Assembly (NCBI GenBank): GCA_035573855.1
Contig: DATLZU010000043.1
Coordinates: 1 to 64,000, forward strand
Reading direction: 5' to 3'
DNA: 64,000 bases
DNA from: DATLZU01 sp035573855
GTDB lineage: Bacteria > Nitrospirota > Nitrospiria > Nitrospirales > Nitrospiraceae
In this document: one piece after another, positions 16,251-24,906 of the stretch
How the letters are laid out: every line of letters starts with the position of its first letter
Position numbering within the stretch: the stretch's first letter is position 1
The notes under the pieces: generated by a model
What the model saw: the letters and a program-made list of their open reading frames with translations, nothing else
The model's database searches: none
What the model was told of the DNA's origin: nothing
Translations under genes and position numbers: made by a program

Positions 16251-17249
16251 TTACGGCGCGGACGGCGGAGTGATTTCCGTCTGCGGCATCTCGACCTTCC
16301 ACGGCGTGTGCGGCATCAGCGGCGCCGGCTTGGCGTCCGGCTTGGCGACCAGCACCGCGATGGCCCCGCGCAGCGCGCCGGTCAGCGAATGGGTGACCAG
16401 CGGGTAGGCGCCTTCTGATTCGACGACCACGTCGAACGTCGCGGCGCTGCCCGGGCCGACGACATAGGTCTGCACGCCGCTCAGCTTGTTGGCCGGATTG
16501 CCGCTCTCATAGACGTTGTCCCAGATCTCGCCGATGGGATGGAAGGCCGAAAACTCGTTTGGGCCAGCGTTGACGAAATAGATTCGGACCCGCTCGCCCG
16601 GTTTGGCCTCCAGGGCATGCCCGCCGGTGACGAACGGATGGTATTTGAAGACTCCACCGTTGAAGACGATGTGGTCGAATTTCCGGTCAAACATACTTTG
16701 GACGTCGTCCGGATTTTTGAACAACTCCGATTGGATCAGCACGTATTCCCGGTCAGCCTTGGGCAGGGCCTTCGGATTCTTGGGATCCACGATGATCGCG
16801 CCGAACATCCCGCGGGCGACGTGCTGGATCATCGGCGGCGCTCCGCAATGATAGAAGAACACGCCGGGCTTCTTCGCCACGTACGTATAGCTGATCTCCT
16901 CTCCGGCGTTGATCGCCCTGTAGTTCTTCAGGAAGTCAATCTCGGCGGCGTGAAAATCCATGGCATGGGGATTCTTGTTGGTCGCCGGATTTTTCAGCGT
17001 GAACTTGACGGTGTCGCCTTCGGTGACGCGCACCACCGGCCCTGGGAACTGGCCGTTGAAGGTCCATGCCTTATATCTTTCGCCACTCCCGTCGATCACT
17101 ACCTCGGCCTCGACGGCGGTCATCTCGACTTCATGCACCTTGGCAAACGCGTCGTGAAGGGGAACGCCCGCCGCCCATACGCTTGCGGCGGAGAGCAATG
17201 CCGTCGCATACGCTAAGTGTCGGTCGATCTTGAGACTTGTACATCGCAT
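16251..17249 (-). CDS. nirK: copper-containing nitrite reductase
   Basis: 332 residues, AGGAGG site before ATG 17249, signal peptide to about residue 36. Two cupredoxin domains. All NirK ligands are visible: type 1 copper His95, Cys135, His143 and Met148; type 2 copper His100, His134 and His287; catalytic Asp98 and His237 (FHPIGEIWDNVY). It should reduce nitrite to nitric oxide in the periplasm. NirK is common in nitrite oxidisers, where its physiological role is debated. A TGAT-N4-GTCA site lies 87 nt upstream and a CRP/FNR gene ends 136 nt upstream on the same strand, so redox or NO control is likely. Confidence 0.95.
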   Translation of the reverse strand: MRCTSLKIDRHLAYATALLSAASVWAAGVPLHDAFAKVHEVEMTAVEAEVVIDGSGERYKAWTFNGQFPGPVVRVTEGDTVKFTLKNPATNKNPHAMDFHAAEIDFLKNYRAINAGEEISYTYVAKKPGVFFYHCGAPPMIQHVARGMFGAIIVDPKNPKALPKADREYVLIQSELFKNPDDVQSMFDRKFDHIVFNGGVFKYHPFVTGGHALEAKPGERVRIYFVNAGPNEFSAFHPIGEIWDNVYESGNPANKLSGVQTYVVGPGSAATFDVVVESEGAYPLVTHSLTGALRGAIAVLVAKPDAKPAPLMPHTPWKVEMPQTEITPPSAP

Positions 17250-17336
17250 CGGAATTGTCCTCCTGGATTTGACGCTCAGTAGACTGAGTTAGGGCCGCAG
17301 CCGGGAAAGGATAGACGCTCTGACCGGCTCGTTCCT

Positions 17337-17350
17337 ATGATCTAAGTCAT
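17337..17350 (-). promoter_or_regulatory. FNR/NNR-type operator in the nirK promoter
   Basis: ATGATctaaGTCAT: half sites TGAT and GTCA around four bases, the inner core of the NNR/DNR-type consensus TTGAT-N4-GTCAA, with A and T replacing the outer bases. It lies 87 nt before the nirK start and directly after the CRP/FNR-family regulator gene. Position and form suit activation from about -40. Seen directly; binding is inferred. Confidence 0.6.
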
Positions 17351-17385
17351 ATTTTGCGGCGAGTCGGCGGGGGAATCAGAGGGAA

Positions 17386-18090
17386 TCAGCGGCGGGCGGC
17401 GAGGGAATCGACGGCCAGTTCCTTCAGGCGGGCCAAATCGCGGATCACGATCTGCTTGGCGCCGCCGGACACCAGTTTGGCGCGTTTGAATCGGCTCATG
17501 ATGCGGATCGCGGTCTCGACCGTGACGCCCACCATGTTCGCCAAATCCTGGCGGGTCAGTCGCACTGCCAGGCGAAGCCCGTTCGGTTCCGGGATACCGA
17601 CCCGTTCGACCAGCTTAACCAACAACGACGCCAGTCGCTGATCGGCTCGGTCCAGCGCTAAAATCTTGGCGTTTTCCTGTGCCTCGTTCAGACGTTTGCC
17701 TAGGTACTTGATCACTTCCAGCGCCGCGTCAGGATTCCGGCGCAGCATGGCGAAATAGGCTTTCTTGCTCACGCGGAGGATGGTGACGTCGCACAAAGGC
17801 GCCGCGCTGCCGGGATGAGTGGCTCCGTCGAACACCGCAGCCTCGCAGCAGAACAGGTCGCCGGGCATGAGGACCTTGAGCGTGCACTCTTTTCCCGATG
17901 GAGAGGACTTGACGCACTTGACCGCGCCTGCTTTGAGAATGTGGAAATACTCGGCCGGGTCGCCCTCCCGGAAGATATACTCGCCCTTTCGATAACAGAC
18001 TTCGACGACTTCTCCGACCAGGCGCTGGCGGTCCCGCTCGTTCAGCAGGTCGAAGAGAGGGATGCGCCGCAGGGAGTCCGTTTCGGTCAT
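17386..18090 (-). CDS. CRP/FNR-family transcription regulator
   Basis: 234 residues. N-terminal cyclic-nucleotide-binding-like barrel (residues about 10-120: YRKGEYIFREGDPAEYFHILKAGAVK), long dimer helix (about 120-150), C-terminal winged helix with LTRQDLANMVGVTVETAIRIMSRF. The recognition helix VETAIR keeps the Glu and Arg that contact TGA half sites in CRP/FNR proteins. The FNR-type N-terminal iron-sulfur cysteine cluster is absent; CC in DLFCCEAAVF is internal. It probably senses another signal (NO by haem, as in DNR/NNR, or none bound). It follows tkt by 8 nt and precedes nirK, whose promoter holds a matching site. Confidence 0.88.
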   Translation of the reverse strand: MTETDSLRRIPLFDLLNERDRQRLVGEVVEVCYRKGEYIFREGDPAEYFHILKAGAVKCVKSSPSGKECTLKVLMPGDLFCCEAAVFDGATHPGSAAPLCDVTILRVSKKAYFAMLRRNPDAALEVIKYLGKRLNEAQENAKILALDRADQRLASLLVKLVERVGIPEPNGLRLAVRLTRQDLANMVGVTVETAIRIMSRFKRAKLVSGGAKQIVIRDLARLKELAVDSLAARR

Positions 18091-18098
18091 CGCCGTCG

Positions 18099-19967
18099 CT
18101 ATTTGACGATCCGCTTGGCTGTTTCCACGATCGAGCGCGCCCCGATGCCGAAATGGTCGATCAATTCTTCCGGCTTTCCACTGCGGGGAATCTCCCGGAT
18201 CGCCAGCTTGTGGACCCGAATCCCTTCCGAACCGAGCGCGTTCAGCACTGCGTCGCCGATCCCGCCGTGTTCGTAATGATCCTCCACCGTTAAGACCCTC
18301 CCTTGTGTGGCGCGGGCGCTGTCCAACAAGGTGGCGCGATCGATGGGCGCCACGCTATAAAGGTCGATGATCCGTACGGCAATGCCCGCCGCCTTGAGCT
18401 GGTCATGCGCCTTCAAGGCTTCGAACAGCGTGACCCCGGCGGCCACGATGGTCAGCGCATCCGAAGGACTCTGCCGCACGACCTTGGAGCCGCCGATCTG
18501 GAACGTCTCCTCATTGCCGTAGAGGACCGGTGACTTGGGCCGGCCGGCGCGAAGGTACACCACTCCCCGATGCCGCGCCGCCGCCTCGACCAGCCGGTGC
18601 ATGGCCACGGCATCCGACGGGTAAAGGACCACTACCCCAGGTTGCGCGGCCATCATGGCGATGTCTTCGAGCCCCATCTGTGACGGGCCGTCTTCTCCGA
18701 TACTGACCCCGACGTGAGTGCCGACCAGCTTGATATTGGCTTGGCCGATCGCCGCCATCCGGATGAAATCATAGGCGCGAGTCAGGAAGCAGGCGAACGT
18801 CGCTGCGAAGGGAATCTTGCCGCAGGCGGCGAGTCCAGCGGCGGCGCCGATCATGTTTTGCTCGGCGATGAAATGCTCAAAGAAGCGGTCGGGAAACTTT
18901 TTCGCGAATTTCTCCGTGTAGGTGGAGTTCTTCACGTCGGCGTCTAGCACCACGACCGAGGGGTGGACTTCGCCAAGAGCGACCAGCGCCGACCCGAACG
19001 CTTCGCGCGTTGCGACCTGATCGGTCGGTCTGTACGACGGCGGCGCCATCGCGCCAGCCGGTTTCGCACCGTTCACAGCCGCGCGCGGGCGCTGGATCTG
19101 CGGTTCGGGCGCGCCCGGCGTCAAACAACGTGTCAACTCTTCGATCGCCCGGTTCGCCTCGTCGCCCTTCTTGAGCGCCTTGCCGTGCCAGTCCGGCTTG
19201 TCCTCGACGAACGAGATCCCGCGGCCCTTGAACGTGCGGGCGAGGATGACCGTCGGCTTGCCTTTGGTCCGCGCGGCTTCCTCGAAGGCGTCGAGCAGCG
19301 CCGGAATATCGTGTCCGTCCACGACGAGAGCGTGCCAGCCGAATCCGGCCCAGCGCAACCGGTACCCTTCCATGTCGTGCTGCAACATCGTGGGATCGCT
19401 TTGGCCGAGGCGGTTCACGTCCACAATGGCGCAGAGGTTGTCGAGCGCATAGTGGCGGGCGAGTTCCACCGCCTCCCACACCGCGCCCTCCACCGATTCT
19501 CCGTCGCCCAAAAGAACGTAGGTCCGGTAGTCGGCTCTGTCGAGGAACTTGGCGTTCAGCGCCATGCCCACGCCGGCGGACAACCCTTGCCCCAACGAGC
19601 CGGTTGCGATGTCCACGAAGGGCAGCCGGGGAGTGGGATGGCCTTCCAGATCGGAGGTCAACGTGCGCAGTTTCAGCAACTCGGTCTTGTCGAACAGGCC
19701 GGCTTCGGCCCAGGCAGCGTACAACAGCGGCGCGGCGTGGCCCTTTGAGAGGACGAATCGGTCGCGGTTGGGATGTTTCGGATCTTTCGGATCGTATCGC
19801 ATGACCGCAAAGAACAACGTCGCGACGATATCGGCCGCGGAACAGCAACTCGTCGGATGGCCGCTGCCGGCCTCCGTCGTCGCGCGCACGCTGTCGATCC
19901 TCAGTTGAGCGGCCTTATTCCGCAGCATCGTGACCAATTCGGGAGTCACGGTCGCATGTGAAACCAT
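18099..19967 (-). CDS. tkt: transketolase
   Basis: 622 residues; AAAGGAGC sits just before ATG 19967, so this start is preferred over the upstream one. Full-length enzyme: N-terminal thiamine-diphosphate domain with SGHPTSCCSAAD, LSKGHAAPLLYAAW, and the diphosphate motif GDGESVEGAVWEAVELARHYALDN; middle pyrimidine domain (STYTEKFAKKFPDRFFEHFIAEQNM, FAATFACFLTRAYDFIRMA, GEDGPSQMGLEDIAMM); C-terminal domain to KRIVK. Moves two-carbon units between sugar phosphates in the pentose phosphate and, where present, Calvin pathways. Followed after 8 nt by the CRP/FNR gene in the same direction, an unusual pairing. A divergent region of about 350 nt separates it from the transporter gene. Confidence 0.95.
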   Translation of the reverse strand: MVSHATVTPELVTMLRNKAAQLRIDSVRATTEAGSGHPTSCCSAADIVATLFFAVMRYDPKDPKHPNRDRFVLSKGHAAPLLYAAWAEAGLFDKTELLKLRTLTSDLEGHPTPRLPFVDIATGSLGQGLSAGVGMALNAKFLDRADYRTYVLLGDGESVEGAVWEAVELARHYALDNLCAIVDVNRLGQSDPTMLQHDMEGYRLRWAGFGWHALVVDGHDIPALLDAFEEAARTKGKPTVILARTFKGRGISFVEDKPDWHGKALKKGDEANRAIEELTRCLTPGAPEPQIQRPRAAVNGAKPAGAMAPPSYRPTDQVATREAFGSALVALGEVHPSVVVLDADVKNSTYTEKFAKKFPDRFFEHFIAEQNMIGAAAGLAACGKIPFAATFACFLTRAYDFIRMAAIGQANIKLVGTHVGVSIGEDGPSQMGLEDIAMMAAQPGVVVLYPSDAVAMHRLVEAAARHRGVVYLRAGRPKSPVLYGNEETFQIGGSKVVRQSPSDALTIVAAGVTLFEALKAHDQLKAAGIAVRIIDLYSVAPIDRATLLDSARATQGRVLTVEDHYEHGGIGDAVLNALGSEGIRVHKLAIREIPRSGKPEELIDHFGIGARSIVETAKRIVK

Positions 19968-20129
19968 AGTTGCTCCTTTCAAGCTGTGTCAGACGGTGGC
20001 ACGGTCCGGCATGATTCCGGTGCGGCAGGAACTATCGACTCGGCTGAGGCTAGCAGAAGGAAACCGACGGAGTCAACGAACGTGGAGGTGCCTGCCTCCG
20101 AGACGCCGCTTGTCGGACCGTCGGACGGA

Positions 20130-20158
20130 TTGCGCAAGCTGGTCGTTCATTGCATAAT
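20130..20158 (+). promoter_or_regulatory. sigma70-type promoter for the ion transporter
   Basis: TTGCGC at 20130-20135, 17 bases, CATAAT at 20153-20158. Transcription would start near 20165, leaving a leader of about 155 nt that is very GC-rich with self-complementary stretches around 20250-20275. It lies in the 352-nt divergent region between tkt and the transporter, which holds no other supported feature. Confidence 0.45.
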
Positions 20159-20319
20159 GTCCCCGGCAGTTGCAGACGGACCCGCCGTTCTCTCACACGA
20201 CTCCCCGCCGTACCGCCCGCCACGTAAGAATGTCCGGGCCCGTGGGATCGACACGGACCGCGCGCGGTGTCCGCGTCGCCGTGCGTGATCCGAACAGACG
20301 GCCCGAAGAAGGAGCAGTC

Positions 20320-21660
20320 ATGTCTCAGTTGACGCTGGCATTGATCATCTTCGGAACTGCGTATCTGGCGATCGTCACCGAACGGATTCACAAAACCATC
20401 GTGGCGCTGTTCGGCGCCGCCCTGATGATCAGTTTCGGAATCGTCACCCAAGAAGAGGCCTTCTACTCGCAGGAATACGGAATCGACTATAACGTGATTT
20501 TTCTGTTGATCGCGATGATGGTGATCATCAACATCACGCGGAAAACAGGACTATTCGAGTGGCTGGCCATCTGGGCGGCAAAACGGGCGAAGGCCCGGCC
20601 GTTCCGGATGATGGCGCTGCTCGCCGTCATCACGGCCGTGCTCTCCGCCTTTCTAGATAATGTGACCACCGTCCTATTGATGGCGCCGGTGACGCTGGAA
20701 ATTTCGAAGCGCCTGGATTTGAATCCCATCTCTTTCCTGGTGGCCGAGGCGCTGGCGTCCAACATCGGCGGCACCGCCACCCTGGTCGGCGATCCGCCCA
20801 ACATCATGATCGCCAGCAAAGCGGATCTAAGCTACTTGCAATTCCTGGTCATGCTCGGACCGGTCATCCTCGTCATTATGGCGGCGTTTCTCGGGGTGTT
20901 GTGGCTGATCGCTGGCAGAACCCTTAAGGTGTCGCCGGAACGCCGACAGGCCGTGCTCGCGATGAACGAACGGGACGCCATCCGCGATTGGCCTTTGCTG
21001 GCCAAATGTCTCTGGCTGTTGGCATTCACGACGTTGGGGTTCTGCATCCACGGGCTGGTTCACCTGGAACCGGCGACCGTCGCGCTGTTGGGGGCCAGCC
21101 TGTTCATGCTGGTCGGTCACGGTCACGACGCGGTGTCCGGGACCGGCGAACTCGATTATCTGACGGAGGTCGAATGGAAGACGATTTTCTTTTTCATCGG
21201 CCTGTTCATTCTGGTCGGGGGACTGGTGAAAGTCGGCGCGATCCGCTATCTGGCCGAGCAACTGGTTCATGTCACGCAGGGCAACGTGGCGGGCACGACG
21301 TTCGCCGTGCTGTGGGGATCTGCCGTGCTCTCCGCCGTCGTGGACAACATTCCGTACGTTGCCGCGATGAATCCGCTGATCATCGACCTGGCGCGTTCGA
21401 TGCATCCCGAGCTTACCGAGTACACCGCGCTCGTCCATCAACCGGACATCCTGCCGCTGTGGTGGGCCTTGGCGCTGGGCGCCTGTCTGGGCGGGAACGG
21501 CACGATGATCGGCGCGACGGCCAACGTCGTGGTCGTCGATCTGGCCCGGCGCGCCGGGCACGCCATCAGTTTCTGGCGCTTCATGGCGTTCGGGTTCCCA
21601 ATCATGGTCGGGTCCGTGCTCATCAGCATGGTTTATCTATGGCTGCGTTTTTTTGTCTGA
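20320..21660 (+). CDS. ArsB/NhaD-superfamily ion transporter
   Basis: 446 residues; GAAGGAGC before ATG 20320 sets the start, although the frame is open to 20170. Eleven or so membrane helices. Family features: the conserved FLDNVTTVLLMAPVTLEI, SNIGGTATLVGDPPNIMI, and in the second half the matching inverted motif VVDNIPYVAAMNPLI and LGACLGGNGTMIGATANVVV. These helix breaks bind the substrate in the ion transporter (IT) superfamily. The GDPPN motif is shared by NhaD-like Na+/H+ antiporters and ArsB/P-protein members, so either cation/proton exchange or anion transport is possible. Single-gene unit. Confidence 0.85.
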   Translation: MSQLTLALIIFGTAYLAIVTERIHKTIVALFGAALMISFGIVTQEEAFYSQEYGIDYNVIFLLIAMMVIINITRKTGLFEWLAIWAAKRAKARPFRMMALLAVITAVLSAFLDNVTTVLLMAPVTLEISKRLDLNPISFLVAEALASNIGGTATLVGDPPNIMIASKADLSYLQFLVMLGPVILVIMAAFLGVLWLIAGRTLKVSPERRQAVLAMNERDAIRDWPLLAKCLWLLAFTTLGFCIHGLVHLEPATVALLGASLFMLVGHGHDAVSGTGELDYLTEVEWKTIFFFIGLFILVGGLVKVGAIRYLAEQLVHVTQGNVAGTTFAVLWGSAVLSAVVDNIPYVAAMNPLIIDLARSMHPELTEYTALVHQPDILPLWWALALGACLGGNGTMIGATANVVVVDLARRAGHAISFWRFMAFGFPIMVGSVLISMVYLWLRFFV

Positions 21661-21978
21661 CTGAACCGGGGAGCAGCGCCTCGACGGATTCGCGGCCTTG
21701 CCGCGACGTTCCGCCGAGGTTCTTCGCGTCCGGTCGGAACCGGAGCAGCGCGCGGGCCGCTCCGCGAATCTGATCCCCACCGTCACGATCCTCGTCTGCC
21801 GCTCGGCGGGTTTCCGCTATATCAGCGACCTTCATCTGCTTGTGACTATTCCGCGGTCAGGTTGGACAGGGTGATCCTGGCACCGTTGGAAGGCGCGCAA
21901 ACCACACCGGCATGCTCCTCCATTTGCATTGTCACGTGAGAAGGAAGGAATGTGGCGCCCGCCGCCGGGCATCGACCC
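21661..21978 (+). other. convergent intergenic region, about 320 nt
   Basis: It lies between the 3' ends of the transporter (+) and the phosphatase (-). No gene is supported. It contains CGGAGC...GCTCCG separated by 12 GC-rich bases (around 21740-21765), which could fold into a hairpin ending either transcript, but no T run follows. Confidence 0.35.
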
Positions 21979-22806
21979 TCAGGCTGAGCGGTTGAGGCAG
22001 TCGAGGATCGCGCGATTCCAGCCCGACGGGCCGATGCCCGGGGCCTTGATGAGGTGAGGCAGCGTCACGGCCCGATCATAGGATCCATCCGGTTTCTGGA
22101 CCAGAATGGGCTGATCTACGGCGGCTAATAGGGGGAGATCGTTCGCGCTGTCTCCTACTCCGACGGTGACGGGCGCGCCGGTTTGTCCTCCGTTCCGACG
22201 GCGATAGCAGTCGATCAGGATGCGACAGGCCTTGCCTTTGTCGGAATCGCCGACGAGATGGTGGAACCTCCCTCCTGTCAGGCAGCGCAGGCCCCGGCTT
22301 TCAGCCAAACGTGCCACTTCTTCCACCAGCTCCGCTGGCCCGTCGATGAGGAAGGGTTCATCATAGTTCCGTTGTTTGGCCAGCACGGCGTCGGCTAAGG
22401 AGAGCCCGGCCCGTTCGGCGATCTCTTTGGCCGGCATGTCGCCGAATCCCCGCAACGGGCACCCCACCGCCTGCGCGATTTCCTTCAGCGCGGCGCGCAA
22501 CCGCGCGTAGGGCGTACCGAGTTCGATGACTTGATGGCTGCCGCGTAAGACCGCTCCTTCGACCGGGAAATCGAAGTACCCTTTGGGGATGAAAATGCCC
22601 CCGCCGTTTTCGGTGACGAACGGGTGGCGGAGGTCCAAGCGGAAGCGGAGCGGCTCGATTTCCGCGCGGGTCTTGCTCGAGACGGGAATCAGCGGAACGT
22701 TCCGGATGCGAAGCGCGTGCAGCGCCTCCTGCGCTGCCTCCCAGGAGTAGGTCTCCGCATCGAGCAGGCTGCCGTCCAGATCGCTGAAGACGATCAGGCT
22801 GATCAT
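21979..22806 (-). CDS. mannosyl-3-phosphoglycerate phosphatase-type HAD hydrolase
   Basis: 275 residues from ATG 22806; a GTG at 22821 is also possible. HAD type IIB: motif I FSDLDGSLLD (nucleophile Asp and acid/base Asp), motif II VSSKTRAE, cap domain with TENGGGIFIPKGYF, and motif IV VGVGDSANDLPLL. The SDLDG start, SSKT and ENGG match the MPGP/YedP family, which removes phosphate from mannosyl-3-phosphoglycerate to give mannosylglycerate, or acts on glucosyl analogues. No synthase gene (mpgS/gpgS) is adjacent, so the true substrate is uncertain. Residues DKGKACRIL near motif III supply the lysine. Confidence 0.8.
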   Translation of the reverse strand: MISLIVFSDLDGSLLDAETYSWEAAQEALHALRIRNVPLIPVSSKTRAEIEPLRFRLDLRHPFVTENGGGIFIPKGYFDFPVEGAVLRGSHQVIELGTPYARLRAALKEIAQAVGCPLRGFGDMPAKEIAERAGLSLADAVLAKQRNYDEPFLIDGPAELVEEVARLAESRGLRCLTGGRFHHLVGDSDKGKACRILIDCYRRRNGGQTGAPVTVGVGDSANDLPLLAAVDQPILVQKPDGSYDRAVTLPHLIKAPGIGPSGWNRAILDCLNRSA

Positions 22807-22979
22807 GGGCCATCGGATCACGGGCCGATGACCCAGACCTTACTGGAAGCGTTCGGAGTTACGCAACCGGTTGGGCGCACACTATGCAGAAAGAAAGGCG
22901 CGTACAGGGAAAGTTTCTCTGACGGAGGGAAAAAGGTGACGACGCAAGCCGACACCCCGACCGCGCCGGCGGGGAAGGG

Positions 22980-23363
22980 TCACGGGGTCGCGCTCACTTC
23001 GTCCGAATAGCCGCTCTCGCCGGCGCTGTTATAAGCGGTTACGGCGAAGTAATAGGTCGTCCCAGGCTGGAGATTGGCCACGGTGTAAGTGGTGTTCAGG
23101 CCGGCATTTGCGTATGTCTGATAGCGTCGCGAGGAGGTCCCGTAATACACGTTATAGCCCTGGACGGTCGGATCATTGACCGGATCCCACGCCAAGGTCG
23201 CGGTCGCCCCCGTCGGGCCTGTTTCAGTCAGTACCTCCGGGCTCGATCCATCCGCTCCGCCTCCGCACGCCGTCAGCGACGCGGCGAACAGGAGAAGCGT
23301 GCCGATCGTCACCAGCCGTGGCAGCGTGCGCCGCGGTTGGCGGCATCTTCTTTGTCTTTCCAT
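22980..23363 (-). CDS. fibronectin type III domain lipoprotein
   Basis: 127 residues; GAGGGAG before ATG 23363. Basic start, hydrophobic segment, lipobox LTAC (Cys33) followed by GGG, then one FN3 domain: ATLAWDPVNDPTVQGYNVYYGTS, the core YTVANLQPGTTYYFAVTAYN and end GESGYSDEVSATP. FN3 modules on a lipid anchor usually serve in adhesion or carbohydrate/protein contact at the surface. The domain is the whole mature protein, so it may be an accessory subunit. No operon partner; 173 nt separate it from the phosphatase gene. Confidence 0.8.
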   Translation of the reverse strand: MERQRRCRQPRRTLPRLVTIGTLLLFAASLTACGGGADGSSPEVLTETGPTGATATLAWDPVNDPTVQGYNVYYGTSSRRYQTYANAGLNTTYTVANLQPGTTYYFAVTAYNSAGESGYSDEVSATP

Positions 23364-23798
23364 CGATACTCCCTCGACCGTCGATTGCTCGCCGCAAGAG
23401 CCACCATTACACCCGCTGCGGTCTCACTACCGATCTTCGGTCAGACATCTGAAGGTCGTTCGGGTCCAAGCAAGGGCGATGCCGACGCGACGACAATCGG
23501 AAGTTCGCTCCAGACGCGGGCAAGCGATGGGTCGGAACGGCGCCCTTTCGCACTGATGCAGGCGCTTCCCTGCGGCCACCCGACGGTGATTTTGCATCTC
23601 ATTGATCTTGCGTCAAAGAGCGCTCGCATGATTTCCCCTACATGCCGCGGATGTGAAACAAACGTTCGGTGAGGCTGTGGCTCACCCGTGAGGCAGGAAA
23701 CAGGAATTCCCTTGGCCACGGACCAGGAGCTGATCGCTCGGAACTGCTCGCTATTCGCTATTGGGGGAGAAGGGACGTTGCGAAGCCGCCGAAGTAAG
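23364..23798 (-). other. non-coding stretch of about 435 nt
   Basis: Between the FN3 lipoprotein start and the cysA stop. Open frames on both strands are Arg/Ser/Pro-rich without ribosome sites. A TTGAC sequence near 23610 on the minus strand could be a -35 element for the FN3 gene, but the matching -10 is poor. No terminator-like hairpin with a T run is seen for the cys operon. Confidence 0.35.
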
Positions 23799-24890
23799 CT
23801 ACGGAGTCAACAGCCCGCTTACCGGAGGGGGTTCGGGAGGGGGAACCGGTTTGCCTTCCTGGGGCAAAAACCGGAAATGCGTCACGGCGAAAGAGACGGG
23901 CTGGCCAACCTCCAATCGGCATTGGCGGAATTCTTCTTTGTTCATGCGCGAGCGGAGGATCAACCCGTCGCCGGTCTCGATTTCGAGTCGGTAGGCCACC
24001 CCGAGAAAATAGACGCGGCGGAGCCTGGCTTGTTGGCGAAAACGGGCGGGGTCTTCCGACACCTTCACGTAATAGGGACGGAATCCCACCTGCAAACGGT
24101 GGCCGTCCTGAAACCCCGGAGCCGGAAACTCCAACGACCCCACGCGGACCAAGCCGTTCTTCACCTCACCTTCCAGGATGTTCATGGATCCGATGAACCG
24201 GGCGACGAATTCTGATGCCGGTTCCTCGTAGACCTCCGCCGGCGATCCGACCTGCTCCAGGCGGCCTTTGGAAAACACGATGAGACGATCGGAGACCTCC
24301 ATTGCTTCTTCCTGGTCGTGGGTCACGAAAAGACTGGTCACGTTGAGATCGTCGTGCAGGCGGATCAACCACTCGCGCAACTCCTGCCGCACCTTCGCAT
24401 CGACGGCGCCGAACGGTTCATCCAGAAGCAGGACGCTGGGCCGCGGCGCCAGCGCACGGGCGATGGCGACGCGTTGCCGCTGGCCTCCGGACAACTGGTG
24501 GGGATACCGATTTCCGAGTCCTTCCAGCCCCATCAAGCGCAGCAACTCCGCCACCCGCGCCTCGACATCCGACCGCCGCCACTTTCTGATCGTCAATCCG
24601 AAGGCGACATTGCCGAAGACGGTGAGGTGCTTGAACAGCGCGTAATGCTGAAACACGAACCCGATGTTGCGCTGCTGGACAGACAGGTCATTCACCCGCC
24701 TCCCGTCGATGAAGATCTCGCCGGAGGTGGGCGTTTCGAGCCCGGCGATAAGCCGGAGCACCGTCGTCTTGCCGCTGCCGCTCGGTCCCAAAAGACCGAG
24801 CAATTCGCCTTCCCGAACGGCGAACGATACGTCGGAGACTGCCTGCACCGATCCGAACCGTTTGGAAAGCCCGCGCACCTCGATCTTCAT
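23799..24890 (-). CDS. cysA: sulfate/thiosulfate ABC transporter ATPase
   Basis: 363 residues. Nucleotide-binding domain: Walker A LLGPSGSGKTTVLRLIAG (about 34-51), Q-loop VFQHYALF, signature LSGGQRQRVAIARAL, Walker B VLLLDEPFGAVD, switch His VTHDQEEA. C-terminal regulatory region (about 240-350) with TOBE-like strands (VGFRPYYVKVSEDP). Length and the adjacent CysT/CysW/Sbp genes identify CysA over other MalK-like ATPases. Powers uptake of sulfate or thiosulfate for sulfur assimilation. Last gene of the operon, 16 nt after cysW; the tail VPPPEPPPV is proline-rich. Confidence 0.92.
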   Translation of the reverse strand: MKIEVRGLSKRFGSVQAVSDVSFAVREGELLGLLGPSGSGKTTVLRLIAGLETPTSGEIFIDGRRVNDLSVQQRNIGFVFQHYALFKHLTVFGNVAFGLTIRKWRRSDVEARVAELLRLMGLEGLGNRYPHQLSGGQRQRVAIARALAPRPSVLLLDEPFGAVDAKVRQELREWLIRLHDDLNVTSLFVTHDQEEAMEVSDRLIVFSKGRLEQVGSPAEVYEEPASEFVARFIGSMNILEGEVKNGLVRVGSLEFPAPGFQDGHRLQVGFRPYYVKVSEDPARFRQQARLRRVYFLGVAYRLEIETGDGLILRSRMNKEEFRQCRLEVGQPVSFAVTHFRFLPQEGKPVPPPEPPPVSGLLTP

Positions 24891-24906
24891 GGCGTCTCGC
24901 GATTGG

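Noticed and set aside
23602..23616. TTGAT-cttgc-GTCAA, like an NNR/FNR site
   Set aside because: The spacer is five bases instead of four and it does not sit at a clear promoter.
23688..24215. Long plus-strand frame over the end of cysA
   Set aside because: It is the antisense shadow of cysA; its composition follows from the codon bias of the real gene.
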